Below, piece by piece: positions 14,602 to 24,077 of a stretch of 26,468 bases of DNA. Within the stretch, counting starts at the first letter, position 1, and every line of letters starts with the position of its first letter. The stretch is taken from positions 39,777 through 66,244 of the forward strand of contig NZ_JAQIVI010000121.1 in assembly GCF_028618695.1 (NCBI RefSeq). The letters run 5' to 3'. The position numbers were made by a program, and so were the translations under genes. The notes under the pieces were generated by a model, which did no database searches, was not told the origin of the DNA, and worked only from the letters and a program-made list of their open reading frames with translations. The DNA is from Natrinema soli. Lineage in GTDB: Archaea; Halobacteriota; Halobacteria; Halobacteriales; Natrialbaceae.

Positions 14602-15560
14602 CAGTATCGCCGGTCGGCGGGTATGCCGACCCCTAGTGTCGTCCGTCTCGTTTCGTCCCATGCATCGCGAAGCGCAGCGGTGACGTCTGTCTGCCGGTGA
14701 CCGAGGAGCCGGATGATCGCGCCGGCGTCGTACGGGAGCGTTGAGACGCCGACCGCGACGTCATCACACTCGCCGAGCCGATCGCGGACGGATTTGATCA
14801 GTACCTCGAGATCTGCGCTCGAGGAATCGGTTTCCTCGTCACCGTCCGGCGCGAAGACGTATAGCGAGCCGATGACGCCGTATTCGCCGACGCTGGCCGG
14901 ACCCCGCGGATCGCGCTCGTCGGGTCGCAGGTCGACGGCGTCGGCACAGACCAGCCGGCCGTCACATTCGGCTTCGACGCGCGCGTGATAGTGGTCGAAG
15001 CCGAACGGCTTGTGATCGCTCAGGCCATCTGGGACAAGTACATCCGCGACGACGACGACCGAATCGGGGGCGAGGTCGACCGCGACGGTCTGGAGACAGC
15101 GGGCGTGCTCGTTGACGATCGTTGGCCCCGGAACGTACTCGAGGTAGCTCCCCGCCGCGGCCCGAATCGAGGCGTCGAGGTGGGCGTAGTTCTTGGTCAT
15201 ACTGTGGACCTTCGTCGCGCTCTGGGTCGTCACGCGGGCACGAGCGCCGGCTCGCGCGTCGATCGTCATCCGATGACGGTCGCCCTGTGCGACGCCACCT
15301 GTCGGCTCCTGCGCGACGAGCGTCGTCAGCCCGGGCGCCGGATCGGTCTCCAGCGTCCCAGTCAGGTGGTAAGGGACTTCCACGCGGTCCCGTATCAGGC
15401 GGGTCGGACCGTCGGATTCACGGGCAACGGTCGCCTCGAGTAGTCCGTTTTTTCCCGGGCCACCGGCGGGGGCCTGTCCGAGGGGTTCGTCGGCGTAGCC
15501 CTCGAAGGCGGGCGGTAGTCGCGCTGGGTCGGCCGCGGCGCTCGAGTGGCCGGTACTCAC
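14601..15560 (-). CDS. ureD: Urease accessory protein UreD
   Basis: A 319-residue protein of the UreD/UreH family, the scaffold that docks UreF and UreG on the urease apoenzyme. Family features are the PYHLTG start of the beta-rich core, [35 protein letters not shown] and the C-terminal [15 protein letters not shown]. An N-terminal extension of about 60 residues rich in Ala, Gly and Pro is unusual. The start is a GTG (15558-15560) that overlaps the ureG stop as GTGA, which argues for coupled translation. Confidence 0.92.
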   Translation of the reverse strand: MSTGHSSAAADPARLPPAFEGYADEPLGQAPAGGPGKNGLLEATVARESDGPTRLIRDRVEVPYHLTGTLETDPAPGLTTLVAQEPTGGVAQGDRHRMTIDARAGARARVTTQSATKVHSMTKNYAHLDASIRAAAGSYLEYVPGPTIVNEHARCLQTVAVDLAPDSVVVVADVLVPDGLSDHKPFGFDHYHARVEAECDGRLVCADAVDLRPDERDPRGPASVGEYGVIGSLYVFAPDGDEETDSSSADLEVLIKSVRDRLGECDDVAVGVSTLPYDAGAIIRLLGHRQTDVTAALRDAWDETRRTTLGVGIPADRRY

Positions 15561-16177
15561 GCGAACAACACCTCGCGCTTGACATGTTCGAGGACGGCGT
15601 CGATCCCCTCGCCGTCCTTGCAGTTCGTGAAGACAAACGGGTCCTCACCCCGGACTGCCGTGGCGTCGTCTTCTATCACCGAGAGGTCAGCGTCGACGTG
15701 GGGCGCGAGGTCAGTCTTGTTGATGACCAGCAGATCCGCCTGAGTAACGCCGGGACCGCGCTTACGTGGGATGTCCTCGCCCTCCGCGACGGAGATGACG
15801 AACAGGAAGTAGTCGGCGAGTTCGGGGTTGAATGTCGCGGCGAGGTTGTCGCCGCCGCTCTCGATTAGGACCACGTCCAGATCGGGGTGGCGCTCGGTGA
15901 ACTCGTCGATGGCCGCGAGGTTCATGGAAGGATCCTCGCGAATCCCCGTGTGCGGACAGGCTCCCGTTTCGACGCCCTCTACGAGATCCGCAGGCAGGAG
16001 GTCGGCGAACGACTCGCGGAAGACATCGGCGTCTTCCTGGGTCATGATGTCGTTGGCGATGACGCCCACTTCGTAGTCGCGTGCGACGAGTTCCGGGACG
16101 AGTCGCCGAACCATCGCCGTCTTCCCCGAGCCGACGGGGCCGCCGAGACCGACCTTTGCCACGTCTCGATACCCCAT
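15557..16177 (-). CDS. ureG: Urease accessory GTPase UreG
   Basis: A 206-residue SIMIBI-class GTPase that powers nickel insertion. Visible are the P-loop GPVGSGKT (13-20), the metal-binding Cys-Pro-His in [12 protein letters not shown], the [11 protein letters not shown] segment and the base-recognition NKTDLAPHV. The length is normal. ATG 16175-16177 overlaps the ureA stop by one base (TGATG), again coupled translation. Confidence 0.95.
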   Translation of the reverse strand: MGYRDVAKVGLGGPVGSGKTAMVRRLVPELVARDYEVGVIANDIMTQEDADVFRESFADLLPADLVEGVETGACPHTGIREDPSMNLAAIDEFTERHPDLDVVLIESGGDNLAATFNPELADYFLFVISVAEGEDIPRKRGPGVTQADLLVINKTDLAPHVDADLSVIEDDATAVRGEDPFVFTNCKDGEGIDAVLEHVKREVLFA

Positions 16178-16605
16178 CAGTCGCCCTCCATCGGTTCGGT
16201 ACCGCTGTCGATTTCGTGTACATCTCCGTCCGCGGTCGCGTCGTCCGTCCCGAGTTCCTCGTCCGGGTCCGGATCGACCGTCCCGAGCTGTTCGCGACTG
16301 TCGGCTCTGATTGGATCGTGAACTGTAACGAGCTTGGTGCCGTCGGGGAAGACCGGCTCGACCTGAATCATGTCGACTAGTTCGGGAACGCCGTCCATGA
16401 CGTCCTCGCGGGTAAGCAGCTGCGTCGCTTCCAAGCGGATCTGCGAGACGGACTTGCCCTCGCGGGCGGCCTCGCAGGCCCAGTCGGAGATGTACGCGAC
16501 CGTCTCGGGGTGGTTGAGCTTCACGCCGCGCGCCTTGCGTCGGCGGGCGAGTTCCGCGGCCATAAAGACTGTCAGCCGCTCCATCTCCTTCGGTGAGAGG
16601 TTCAT
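16177..16605 (-). CDS. ureA: Urease gamma subunit
   Basis: A 142-residue subunit. The first 100 residues match the usual length and pattern: [60 protein letters not shown] and the [18 protein letters not shown] end. The last 40 residues are an acidic tail rich in Asp and Glu, a haloarchaeal extension. A strong ribosome-binding site, GGAGGTG at 16611-16617, precedes the ATG and fixes the start. A gap of 119 bases separates it from ureC, the only real gap in the operon. Confidence 0.95.
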   Translation of the reverse strand: MNLSPKEMERLTVFMAAELARRRKARGVKLNHPETVAYISDWACEAAREGKSVSQIRLEATQLLTREDVMDGVPELVDMIQVEPVFPDGTKLVTVHDPIRADSREQLGTVDPDPDEELGTDDATADGDVHEIDSGTEPMEGD

Positions 16606-16724
16606 CGGCCCACCTCCGAACAGGCGGTCGGCTGGTCTCGCCCGCTCGAGTTGGGTCTCCGCGTCGTCGATACCACTGTAACTGTCGTCGTGACTATCAT
16701 CGCTGTGTCTCTGCGATTCATGGT

Positions 16725-18431
16725 TCAGAGTAAGTACCGCTGTGCGAGTGGGATTTCGTCGGCCGGGTCGCAGCTGACGTGTTCGCCGTCTACCTGGACC
16801 TCGAACGTCTGGGCGTCGATCTTGATGTCGTCCGGGCAGTGGTCGTTGTGGTGCATATCGGACTTGCGGACCGACCGTGTTCCCTCGACTGGTCGAACCG
16901 GCGTTTTGAGTCCATAGGCGGCGCCAATCTCGTTCTCGGCTGCGGTCGCGCTGACGAACGTCACCGAGAGGCCGTGTTTCGCCCGACCCTGTGCGCCGGC
17001 GCGTTCGCGACCGATGACCGGTTCGCAGGTCATCAGCGAGCCGTTGGCCTCTCCCATCTGGGACCAGACGGGAAAGCCGCCTTTGATTATCGCCTTCGGC
17101 TTGATCCCGAAGAAGCCGGGTTCCCAGAGCGCGATGTCCGCGAGCTTTCCGGGCTCGAGTGAACCCACGTAGTCGTCGATCCCTGCGGTGATCGCTGGAT
17201 TAATCGTGTACTTTGCGACGTAACGGGCAATGCGGGCGTTGTCGGCATCGGTTCCCGCGTCGGCCTCGAGCGGGCCACGCTGGCTTTTCATCTTGTGGGC
17301 GGTCTGCCACGTCCGGCAGACGAGTTCGGCCATTCGGCCCATTGCCTGCGAATCCGTCGTCATCATACTGATTGCGCCGGTGTCGTGGAGCACGTCCTCC
17401 GCGCCGATCGTCTCAGCACGGATGCGCGACTCCGCGAAGGCCACGTCCTCAGGGACGTCCGGGTTGAGGTGGTGACAGACCATCACCATGTCCAGGTGCT
17501 CGTCGAACGTGTTCTCGGTGTAGGGCATCGACGGGTTGGTCGACGATGGCAGCATGTGCTCGTGGCCGATCAACTCGAGCACATCTGGGGCGTGACCACC
17601 GCCGGCCCCTTCGATATGAAAGGTGTGGATCGCGCGCCCGTCGATCGCGTCGAAGGTGTGCTCGACGAAGCCCGACTCGTTTAACGTGTCCGTGTGGATG
17701 CAGACCTGCACGTCCTCGTCGTCGGCTACCTCAAGACAGGTGTCGATCGCGGCGGGGGTCGAGCCCCAGTCCTCGTGGAGCTTGAGTCCGCAGACGCCGG
17801 CCTCGATCTGTTCGCGCAGCGGCTGGGGATCGCTGCTGTTGCCCTTGCCGTAGAAGCCGACGTTGACCGGCCAGTCCTCGGCGGCCTGCAGGAACCGTTT
17901 GACGTTCTGCGGCCCGGGTGTACAGGTCGTCGCCCCGCCGCCGAAGCCGCCGCCGAGCATGGTTGTCACGCCCGAAGCCAACGCATGTTCGACGAGTTGC
18001 GGGCTATTGAAGTGGACGTGAATGTCGAGCGCGCCGGGGGTCGCGATCAGCCCGTCCGCCGGGATCGTATCCGTACTCGGGCCAATCACCATGTCGACGT
18101 CGTCCATCGTATCTGGGTTGCCCGCTTTGCCGACGCCGGCGATCTCTCCGTTTCGGACGCCGATGTCGCCCTTCCGGACGCCCAGCACGGGATCGATGAT
18201 CACGACGTTCGTGAACACCCAGTCGAGCGCGCCCTCGGCTTGGGTCGTCCCAGACTGCATCCCCATCCCGTCGCGCATCGTCTTCCCGCCGCCGAAGACC
18301 GCCTCCTCGCCGGGGACAGTGTGATCCGTCTCAATCTTCGCCAGCAGGCTCGTATCGCCCAGTCGAAGCCGGTCCCCTTCGGTCGGCCCGAACAGGTCGG
18401 TATACTCTTTGCGAGGCAGGTCGCGACTCAT
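16725..18431 (-). CDS. ureC: Urease alpha (catalytic) subunit
   Basis: A 568-residue subunit that hydrolyses urea to ammonia and carbamate on a two-nickel centre. Ligands are His138 and His140 (IHVHFN), Lys217 (GLKLHE, the carbamylated lysine), His246 (CIHTDT), His272 (HTFHIEG) and Asp360 (TTDSQAMGR); Cys319-His320 (VCHHL) forms the active-site flap. From Lys217 on the numbering coincides with that of the Klebsiella enzyme, so nothing is missing. Its ATG overlaps the ureB stop by 4 bases. Haloarchaeal acidic surface is apparent. Confidence 0.97.
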   Translation of the reverse strand: MSRDLPRKEYTDLFGPTEGDRLRLGDTSLLAKIETDHTVPGEEAVFGGGKTMRDGMGMQSGTTQAEGALDWVFTNVVIIDPVLGVRKGDIGVRNGEIAGVGKAGNPDTMDDVDMVIGPSTDTIPADGLIATPGALDIHVHFNSPQLVEHALASGVTTMLGGGFGGGATTCTPGPQNVKRFLQAAEDWPVNVGFYGKGNSSDPQPLREQIEAGVCGLKLHEDWGSTPAAIDTCLEVADDEDVQVCIHTDTLNESGFVEHTFDAIDGRAIHTFHIEGAGGGHAPDVLELIGHEHMLPSSTNPSMPYTENTFDEHLDMVMVCHHLNPDVPEDVAFAESRIRAETIGAEDVLHDTGAISMMTTDSQAMGRMAELVCRTWQTAHKMKSQRGPLEADAGTDADNARIARYVAKYTINPAITAGIDDYVGSLEPGKLADIALWEPGFFGIKPKAIIKGGFPVWSQMGEANGSLMTCEPVIGRERAGAQGRAKHGLSVTFVSATAAENEIGAAYGLKTPVRPVEGTRSVRKSDMHHNDHCPDDIKIDAQTFEVQVDGEHVSCDPADEIPLAQRYLL

Positions 18432-18814
18432 TCGTCGCCCTCTCCGATGTATCCCCGTTCTCGAGCGCGCTCGAGCGCCGTCGCCTTCACGTCCTCGTCG
18501 TCGAGTTCGCCGTCGACCAGCCCGGCCATCCCATGGACGATCCGATCGCCGCCGATAGCAACGAGGTCGACATCGCGCTCGCGACCCGGTTCGAACCTGA
18601 TGGCCGTCCCCGCGGGGATGTCCAGTCGCATTCCGTATGCGGTCTCGCGGTCGAACGCGAGACCGGGATTGACCTCAAAGAAGTGGAAGTGCGAACCAAC
18701 TTGTACGGGGCGGTCACCGGTGTTCTCGACCGTGACCGTCACCGTCGGCTGTCCGTCATTTATCGTCACTAGCTCATCAGCCGGAAGCAGTTCTCCCGGA
18801 ACGAATCCACTCAT
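18428..18814 (-). CDS. ureB: Urease beta subunit
   Basis: A 128-residue subunit: [20 protein letters not shown], then [20 protein letters not shown] and [14 protein letters not shown], the conserved beta core; the C-terminal tail [21 protein letters not shown] is acidic. It begins the operon, and the order ureB-ureC-ureA differs from the usual bacterial gamma-beta-alpha order. ATG 18812-18814 is preferred over a TTG two codons upstream because GGAGTGA at 18822-18828 lies at correct distance for the ATG. Confidence 0.95.
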   Translation of the reverse strand: MSGFVPGELLPADELVTINDGQPTVTVTVENTGDRPVQVGSHFHFFEVNPGLAFDRETAYGMRLDIPAGTAIRFEPGRERDVDLVAIGGDRIVHGMAGLVDGELDDEDVKATALERARERGYIGEGDE

Positions 18815-18821
18815 ATCCAAA

Positions 18822-18828
18822 TCACTCC
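18822..18828 (-). promoter_or_regulatory. Ribosome-binding site of ureB (GGAGTGA)
   Basis: GGAGTGA ends 7 bases before ATG 18814. It shows that the urease mRNA has a leader, unlike the leaderless genes on the left, and decides the ureB start. Confidence 0.6.
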
Positions 18829-19059
18829 GATAATATCAGAGTACTCATGTAACGGGAATATTTCCATCACGTAGCCAGATAGGAGAACAGACGAAGTAAA
18901 CGTATCCGCATACAACAATATTTGCGAAGTAATAGTCGGATGTAGTGTATATTTGTTAATAATCTTCGCAATAGCATATTCGTTCTAGAAGGCTGTTTTA
19001 GGACTGTTCATCTATCCACATATAGGACGAAAAAGACGAGTTCGTTAACCAGCGATGAT

Positions 19060-19110
19060 GGCATCCTCTCCGCCCTAAAACGCAAGGATTCCTCCATTGG
19101 GAGTTGAGTT
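19060..19110. mobile_element. Insertion-sequence end, diverged copy
   Basis: GGCATCCTCTCCGCCCTAAA, then CGCAAGGATTCCTCC, is a diverged version of the end at 9472-9512 and lies in the same orientation. The hairpin is weaker (AAAACGC against AAAGGGCG). Confidence 0.5.
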
Positions 19111-19116
19111 ACCGAC

Positions 19117-19302
19117 TCACAGAATCAATTTGTAGGTGCGCGCGCGATTCTTAGGGACTTTCATGAGAGTCTGGTTTCCCGACCAGTTGTGGTCATCCCG
19201 ATCGAATCGTGCGGGTCGCGCTATCGGCCAGACTTCCGTATCGCTGTTTTCTCGAAGGAAGTCGTCGGCTCCCTCCCCGATCTCAAGGGTCGAGGCATCC
19301 AC
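19117..19302 (-). pseudogene. Possible C-terminal gene remnant beside an IS end
   Basis: A 61-codon frame with a GTG start, reading [20 protein letters not shown] and ending [15 protein letters not shown]. It stops 7 bases before the insertion-sequence end, as a transposon-borne gene would. A TGA lies seven codons upstream of the GTG, so it is probably a truncated tail. I do not recognise the protein; a real small gene cannot be excluded. Confidence 0.4.
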
Positions 19303-19359
19303 CTCGTACCGCCTGTGAATTCACACTCGATAGTATTCCACCGATAGGAGGTGTACAAA

Positions 19360-19371
19360 TACACAGTAGAT
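19360..19371 (+). repeat. Third copy of the recombinase-promoter 12-mer
   Basis: TACACAGTAGAT, identical to the right arm of the inverted repeat at 4239-4274. It is single here, with a partial GTGTACA just before it. Confidence 0.55.
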
Positions 19372-19760
19372 ATCGGAACTATATATCTGAATTTATGTTT
19401 CCGCCAGAATATGATCGGAATACATCTTCCTAAAACACCGACCGGCGCCGGTGCGGGCCCGATCGTCGAAAGGTCTTCCGTCAGTTACCCCTGATACCGG
19501 TCGAAGACGCTCGCACGGTCGCTGTTACCGTTTTGATTCCCCGGTTGAGATTCTCGTTTTCCGTGATACGGTTACTCTGTCTGATTATATTGCGGTTTCC
19601 TATCTATCGTACGCACAATCTTCGGTCAATCGGTGATGGACCGTATTCTGCGTCGAGAGGTCCGGTAGTATCGAATTGCGATGACTCATCGTACAGACGG
19701 ATACCCAACAGTCCGAAGTCAGGGGATCTCGACCGCGGGACTTTGTAAACACTCGGTCGG

Positions 19761-19810
19761 ATATTTCCGCAATAATCTGAGAAAGCCCCAGATAATAGGC
19801 GGAATAATAT
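19761..19810. promoter_or_regulatory. Imperfect inverted repeat upstream of urtA
   Basis: ATATTTCCGCAATAATCTG (19761-19779) faces CAGATAATAGGCGGAATAAT (19789-19808) across a 9-base spacer. Allowing one gap, most positions pair. It sits about 65 bases before the TATA box at 19874-19882 and is a candidate operator for nitrogen control of the transporter. Confidence 0.55.
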
Positions 19811-19873
19811 TCATTCTTTACGGTTAATCCCTTCACTAGTATCCGGTAGTGATTGTACTATCTTGAGAGAACC

Positions 19874-19882
19874 TTTTTATAT
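19874..19882 (+). promoter_or_regulatory. Candidate box A of the urt operon
   Basis: TTTTTATAT is a strong TATA box, giving a predicted transcript start near 19905. A second one, ATATAAAA at 19911-19918, would start near 19942. Either leaves a leader of about 105-145 bases before urtA. Confidence 0.5.
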
Positions 19883-19995
19883 CTCTTCTCTCTCCACCGG
19901 ATGTGGATGAATATAAAACAACCGTGGTCTGGTATGTGGAATTCGTACGCATATCAGTTGGGATGCCAGGTATATTTCGACGGAGTTGGATCGAT

Positions 19996-20040
19996 ATGAG
20001 TCAAAAGTTGCGTATTCCAGGCGTGGCTTCGCTCCGGTGA
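19996..20040 (+). CDS. Possible 14-codon upstream reading frame before urtA
   Basis: ATG AGT CAA opens a frame (MSQKLRIPGVASLR) that ends in TGA 6 bases before the urtA GTG, with its stop inside the GGTGAT ribosome-binding site of urtA (20037-20042). It could be a leader peptide affecting urtA translation, or chance. Confidence 0.25.
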   Translation: MSQKLRIPGVASLR

Positions 20041-20046
20041 TCGCTC

Positions 20047-21312
20047 GTGACAAGCCCTACACTGTCCCGTCGAGAGATGCTCGCCGGCGGGGCAGCTAGC
20101 ACGCTCGCGTCGACTGCCGGCTGCGTTCAGGAGGGAGGTATCCTCGGCATCCAAGCAGGGTCCGACGGACCGACCGTCGCCATCCTCGAGGATCGGTCCC
20201 AAGACTTCGCCCTGACGGGAACGGCGAAGTACCGCGCATCGATCCTGGCGATCGAAGAGATTAACCGCGACGGTGGCATCCTCGGCCAGGAAATCGACGT
20301 CTTCGCTCCGGATCCCCAGTCCGACAACATGCGCTATCAGGATCTCACCCGACACGCGATCTATCGGGAGGACGTCGACGCGCTCTGGGCAGGCTACTCG
20401 AGCGCGACCCGGGAGGCGATCCGGCCGCTGATCAACGAACACGATCAGCTGTACTTTTACACGACGCAGTACGAGGGCGGCGTCTGCGACAAGACGGTGT
20501 TTCCCCTTGGTGCGACGGCCCGTCAGCAGCTCGGAGCCGTCGTCCCGTATCTGATCGAGGAGTACGGCGAAAAGATTTACACGATTGCGGCGGACTACAA
20601 CTTCGGCCAGCTGTCTGGTGACTGGGTAAAGCTCATCGCCGAGGAACACGGGGCCGAGGTCATCGGCGAGGAGTACATCCCGCTGAGCGAGACCCAGTTC
20701 GGGTCGACGATCAACAATATTCAGTCATCGAATGCCGACTTCGTGATGTCAATGCTCGTCGGCCAGAACCATAGCTCGTTCTACGAACAACGAGCCGCGA
20801 GCGGCCTCGACATTCCGATCGGTTCCTCAACGACGATGGCCCAGGGGTACGAACACCTGCGACTCGATCCACCAGCGCTGACCGATATGTACGTCGGTGT
20901 CAACTACATGGAGGAGTTGCCGACCGATCGCAACCAGGCATTCGTCGAGCGGTATTACGACCGCTGGGACGACGCTAAGTACCTCAACCAGGAGGCACAG
21001 AATAACTACTTCTCGATCTACCTCTACAAGAAGGCAGTCGAACGCGCCGGCACGTTCGACCAGGAGATCGTGATCGAGGAACTCGAGTCCGGACTCTCCG
21101 TGGAAGCGCCGGAGGGAGACGTTCGACTCGATCCCGAGACACACCACATGGTACACAAAATGCGTGTCGGCCACGCCGACGAAACGCACGAGATCACGTT
21201 CGACGAGGCACAGTACATCGAACCGTCCTTCCTGCAGGACGTCGGCTGCGACCTGACGACTGATCCCGAGCGGACGCAGTACGAACCGCAGGATGTCTAC
21301 GGGGGGATCTGA
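20047..21312 (+). CDS. urtA: Urea ABC transporter, substrate-binding lipoprotein UrtA
   Basis: A 421-residue binding protein of the amide/urea type that captures urea outside the membrane. The N-terminus is a Tat-type lipoprotein signal: SRREMLAGGAASTLASTAGC, twin Arg at 8-9 and lipobox Cys at 26, so it is exported folded and lipid-anchored, usual in haloarchaea. GPTVAILEDRS-like start, YFYTTQYEGG and GVNYMEELPTDRNQAFVERY are typical of UrtA rather than branched amino acid binders. The start is GTG with GGTGAT upstream. First gene of a five-gene operon. Confidence 0.93.
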   Translation: MTSPTLSRREMLAGGAASTLASTAGCVQEGGILGIQAGSDGPTVAILEDRSQDFALTGTAKYRASILAIEEINRDGGILGQEIDVFAPDPQSDNMRYQDLTRHAIYREDVDALWAGYSSATREAIRPLINEHDQLYFYTTQYEGGVCDKTVFPLGATARQQLGAVVPYLIEEYGEKIYTIAADYNFGQLSGDWVKLIAEEHGAEVIGEEYIPLSETQFGSTINNIQSSNADFVMSMLVGQNHSSFYEQRAASGLDIPIGSSTTMAQGYEHLRLDPPALTDMYVGVNYMEELPTDRNQAFVERYYDRWDDAKYLNQEAQNNYFSIYLYKKAVERAGTFDQEIVIEELESGLSVEAPEGDVRLDPETHHMVHKMRVGHADETHEITFDEAQYIEPSFLQDVGCDLTTDPERTQYEPQDVYGGI

Positions 21313-21313
21313 G

Positions 21314-22195
21314 ATGGCCGGTTCCGAACTTCTCGGTCTTGGTTTCGAGTTCGTCGAGGTCTTCGCGTTCATCGTCCTCGCGACGGTCGGCCTCGCGGTT
21401 ATCTTCGGTATGATGGGAATCATCAATCTCGCCCACGGCGAGTTCATCCTCGTGGGCGCGTACGCGACGACCTTCTCGGCAGCTGCTGGTCTCCCGCTCG
21501 CGTTAGCGATGGGCTGTGGCGTCCTCACTGCAACCGTTTTCGGGCTCGTCCTCGAGCGGTTCATCATCCGCCGACTCTACGGGCGGCTGCTCGACTCGAT
21601 GGTCGTGACCTGGGGAATCTCCCTCGTGGTGGTCCAACTGGTCCGGATCGTCTTCGGCAACTCCACACCAGGGATCGGCATTCCCTTCGGGGAGGTGAGC
21701 GCCGTCGATGCGCCGACCTACTACTTCGTCCTCGCCGCCGTCTCGGTCGCCGTGCTAGCAGGGCTCTATGCCCTGTTCATGTGGACCGACTTCGGCGTTC
21801 GCGCACGCGCGACAATGCAAGATGAGGCGACCGCTCGCAGCATGGGTGTCGACACCGACCGCATGTACATGGCCACGTTCGCCATCGGCTCCGCACTCGC
21901 GGGCCTGGCCGGTTCGCTGTATGCCCCCGTGCTGACGGTTACGCCCGGGTACGGCTCGTCGTTCCTCGTCGAGGCGTTCGTCACCGTCGTCGTCGGCGGC
22001 TCGAGCGTACTCGTCGGAACCATCCTCGCTAGCGGCTTCCTCGGGGCAGTCAACGCCGGCATGACAAACCTCGCGGGCACCTTCATGGGAAAAGTCGCGA
22101 TGCTCATCGCCGCGATCGTCGTCATCCGGCTGCTCCCCGACGGAATTACCGGCTTGCTCGAGGACGTTCGCGACAAGTGGGGTGGGAACCAATGA
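21314..22195 (+). CDS. urtB: Urea ABC transporter permease UrtB
   Basis: A 293-residue inner-membrane permease of the LivH branch with about eight hydrophobic helices. GIINLAHGEFILVGAYA and FGVRARATMQDEATARSMGV (the EAA-like cytoplasmic loop that contacts the ATPases) are seen. It pairs with UrtC to form the channel. ATG 21314 starts one base after the urtA stop and is preceded by a G-rich ribosome-binding site; an ATG 21 bases upstream is in frame but lies inside urtA. Confidence 0.93.
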   Translation: MAGSELLGLGFEFVEVFAFIVLATVGLAVIFGMMGIINLAHGEFILVGAYATTFSAAAGLPLALAMGCGVLTATVFGLVLERFIIRRLYGRLLDSMVVTWGISLVVVQLVRIVFGNSTPGIGIPFGEVSAVDAPTYYFVLAAVSVAVLAGLYALFMWTDFGVRARATMQDEATARSMGVDTDRMYMATFAIGSALAGLAGSLYAPVLTVTPGYGSSFLVEAFVTVVVGGSSVLVGTILASGFLGAVNAGMTNLAGTFMGKVAMLIAAIVVIRLLPDGITGLLEDVRDKWGGNQ

Positions 22196-23298
22196 GCACC
22201 GGCTCATCCGGCGCGGGGCTCCTCGGTGGGCTCACCAGGGTGCTCGAGGGGCCGAACACGATAGGAAATTCGCCTACGTTCTGGTACGGGTTCGTCGTCG
22301 CCGTCGTGCTGCTGGCGGCGGCGCCGGTCCTCTTCGGGAAGTACGCCGCCGCGACTGGCGCAGTGTTCCTTGCGTACGCACTGCTCGGGATGAGCCTCTG
22401 TTTCCTCTGGGGCTACTGCGGCATTCTCAGCTTCGGACAGGTGGCCTTCTTCGGCATCGGCGGCTACACGTTTGGCATCGTCGCGATCAACGTCGCGACG
22501 TTCACGGGGCTCACCTTGGGGCTGTTCGCAGCACTGGTCGCCTCGACGGTTACCGCCGCAGCACTCGGCTACTTCATGTTCTATGGCGGTGTTCGCGACG
22601 TCTACGTGACGATCCTCACGCTCGTCGTGGCGCTGGTCTTGCACACATTCATGGGCCAGACCGCAGGCGGCGAGTGGGCCGTCGGCGACGCCCGTCTCGG
22701 CGGGTTCAACGGGATGAGCGGCGTCCCCGATCTGGGAATCGGGATCGGTACTGTCGGACTCGAGCTCGGGATCGTCGCCCACTACTACGTGACCCTCGGT
22801 GCGCTCGTGGCGACGTACCTCGGGCTGCGCGTCCTCGTCAACGGCCAGTTCGGGTACGCAATGGTCGCGACCCGCGAGGACGAGGCCCGAACCGAGATGT
22901 TCGGCTATGACACGACGTTCATCAAGCTCGCCGTGTTCACGATTGGCGGCACGATCGCCGGGCTCGCTGGCGTCCTCTTCACCACGCAAAACAACTACAT
23001 CGATCCGAGTGTTTTCGGCATCACCGCCGCGTCGCTGCCGGTCGTCTGGGCCACCGTCGGCGGTCGGCAGTCGCTGCTCGGAACCGCGAGCGCCGCACTC
23101 GGAATCCAGCTTGTCGACTACTGGTTGGCCCTCTCGGGCAGTCAGTGGGCACTAGTCCTCATCGGCTCGCTGTTGGTGTTCGTGGTTCTCGTGATGCCCG
23201 AAGGCATCGGCCCATGGCTCCACGATCTCATCGTCGACCGTCGGTCAACTACGGAGCCGGCCAACTCGCCCGCGGTCTCTGAGGAGGTGAGCGACTGA
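22192..23298 (+). CDS. urtC: Urea ABC transporter permease UrtC
   Basis: A 368-residue LivM-type permease with about nine to ten hydrophobic helices. FLWGYCGILSFGQVAFFGIG is the family signature and YAMVATREDEARTEMFGYDT the ATPase-contact loop. ATG 22192 overlaps the urtB stop as ATGA, with GGTGGG just upstream. The C-terminal tail is short and cytoplasmic. Confidence 0.93.
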   Translation: MSTGSSGAGLLGGLTRVLEGPNTIGNSPTFWYGFVVAVVLLAAAPVLFGKYAAATGAVFLAYALLGMSLCFLWGYCGILSFGQVAFFGIGGYTFGIVAINVATFTGLTLGLFAALVASTVTAAALGYFMFYGGVRDVYVTILTLVVALVLHTFMGQTAGGEWAVGDARLGGFNGMSGVPDLGIGIGTVGLELGIVAHYYVTLGALVATYLGLRVLVNGQFGYAMVATREDEARTEMFGYDTTFIKLAVFTIGGTIAGLAGVLFTTQNNYIDPSVFGITAASLPVVWATVGGRQSLLGTASAALGIQLVDYWLALSGSQWALVLIGSLLVFVVLVMPEGIGPWLHDLIVDRRSTTEPANSPAVSEEVSD

Positions 23299-24077
23299 TG
23301 GCGGTCGGCGATCCGACCGTCAGGACGACCCCAGCCGTTAACGAGACCGGTGAGGGGACTTCGACGATCCTGCAAACCCGTGACCTGCGCAAGGAGTTCG
23401 GCGGGCTCACGGCGACCGACGATGTCGATTTGGCCGTCGAGGAGAGCGAACTGCGCTGTCTCATCGGCCCAAACGGAGCAGGAAAAAGTACATTCCTCAA
23501 CCTGATTACGGGTCGACTCGAGCCGACTGCGGGCTCGATCTACTACGACAGGTTCGACATCACGGGGTTGCCGTCCCACGAGCGCGTCGATCGGGGCATC
23601 AGTATGAAGTTTCAGGTGCCGAGCCTCTACGAGGAGTTCACGGTACGCCAGAACCTGCGGATTCCCCTCCAGCGTGCCGTCGAATCCGACGTGTTCGAGG
23701 CCCGAACGCGCGAACTTCTCGATCAGTTCGACCTGTTGACCGAGATTGACGAGCCCGCTACGAGCCTCTCGCACGGCCAGCAACAGCGTCTCGAGATCGC
23801 GATGGCAATGGGCCTCGAGCCGAAGCTGATGCTATTAGACGAGCCGGTCGCCGGGCTCTCGGTCGAGGAAACGGCCGAAATCGCGGATATATTACAGACG
23901 ATTCAGGCCAAGGAAGGCGTCGCGTTCATCGTCATCGAACACGACATCGATTTTGTCGAGATGATCGCGGATCGCGTCACCGTCCTTGATCAGGGCGGCA
24001 TCTTCACGGAGGGAACGATTGAGGAAGTCACGTCCAATCCGGACGTCAAACGGATCTACTTAGGAGAAGACGACTAA
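23298..24077 (+). CDS. urtD: Urea ABC transporter ATP-binding protein UrtD
   Basis: A 259-residue ATPase of the LivG branch. Walker A GPNGAGKST, Q-loop region ISMKFQVPSLYEEFTVRQNL, signature LSHGQQQRLEIAMAM, Walker B LMLLDEPVAGLS and the switch His in VIEHD are all intact. A 30-residue N-terminal extension is variable. Its ATG overlaps the urtC stop (TGATG) and follows GGAGGTGAG, the best ribosome-binding site in the operon. Confidence 0.95.
   Translation: MAVGDPTVRTTPAVNETGEGTSTILQTRDLRKEFGGLTATDDVDLAVEESELRCLIGPNGAGKSTFLNLITGRLEPTAGSIYYDRFDITGLPSHERVDRGISMKFQVPSLYEEFTVRQNLRIPLQRAVESDVFEARTRELLDQFDLLTEIDEPATSLSHGQQQRLEIAMAMGLEPKLMLLDEPVAGLSVEETAEIADILQTIQAKEGVAFIVIEHDIDFVEMIADRVTVLDQGGIFTEGTIEEVTSNPDVKRIYLGEDD

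Larger units (their letters stand above)
18829..20046. other. Divergent regulatory spacer between ure and urt operons
   Basis: A 1.2-kb gap that should hold both promoters. A GGAATATTTCC-type palindrome lies at 18857-18867, near the ure start, and similar ATATTTCC sequence recurs at 19761-19768 near urt. The middle (19060-19302) is an insertion-sequence remnant. Other items are listed separately. The DNA is AT-richer than the flanking operons. Confidence 0.6.

Noticed and set aside
16612..16730. A 40-codon frame ([13 protein letters not shown]...) in the gap between ureC and ureA
   Set aside because: No ribosome-binding site of its own, composition unlike the neighbours, and it would end across the ureA start; a spacer is more likely.
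17694..18833. Long open frame of 379 codons on the plus strand
   Set aside because: It lies antisense to ureC and ureB, whose motifs are unmistakable; high GC content keeps the opposite strand open.
19441..19452. Perfect 12-bp palindrome ACCGGCGCCGGT in the ure/urt spacer
   Set aside because: GC-rich palindromes of this length arise readily in such DNA, and it is not near a promoter or repeated.
20827..21567. Long minus-strand frame over urtA and urtB
   Set aside because: Antisense shadow of intact, recognisable transporter genes; no family features.
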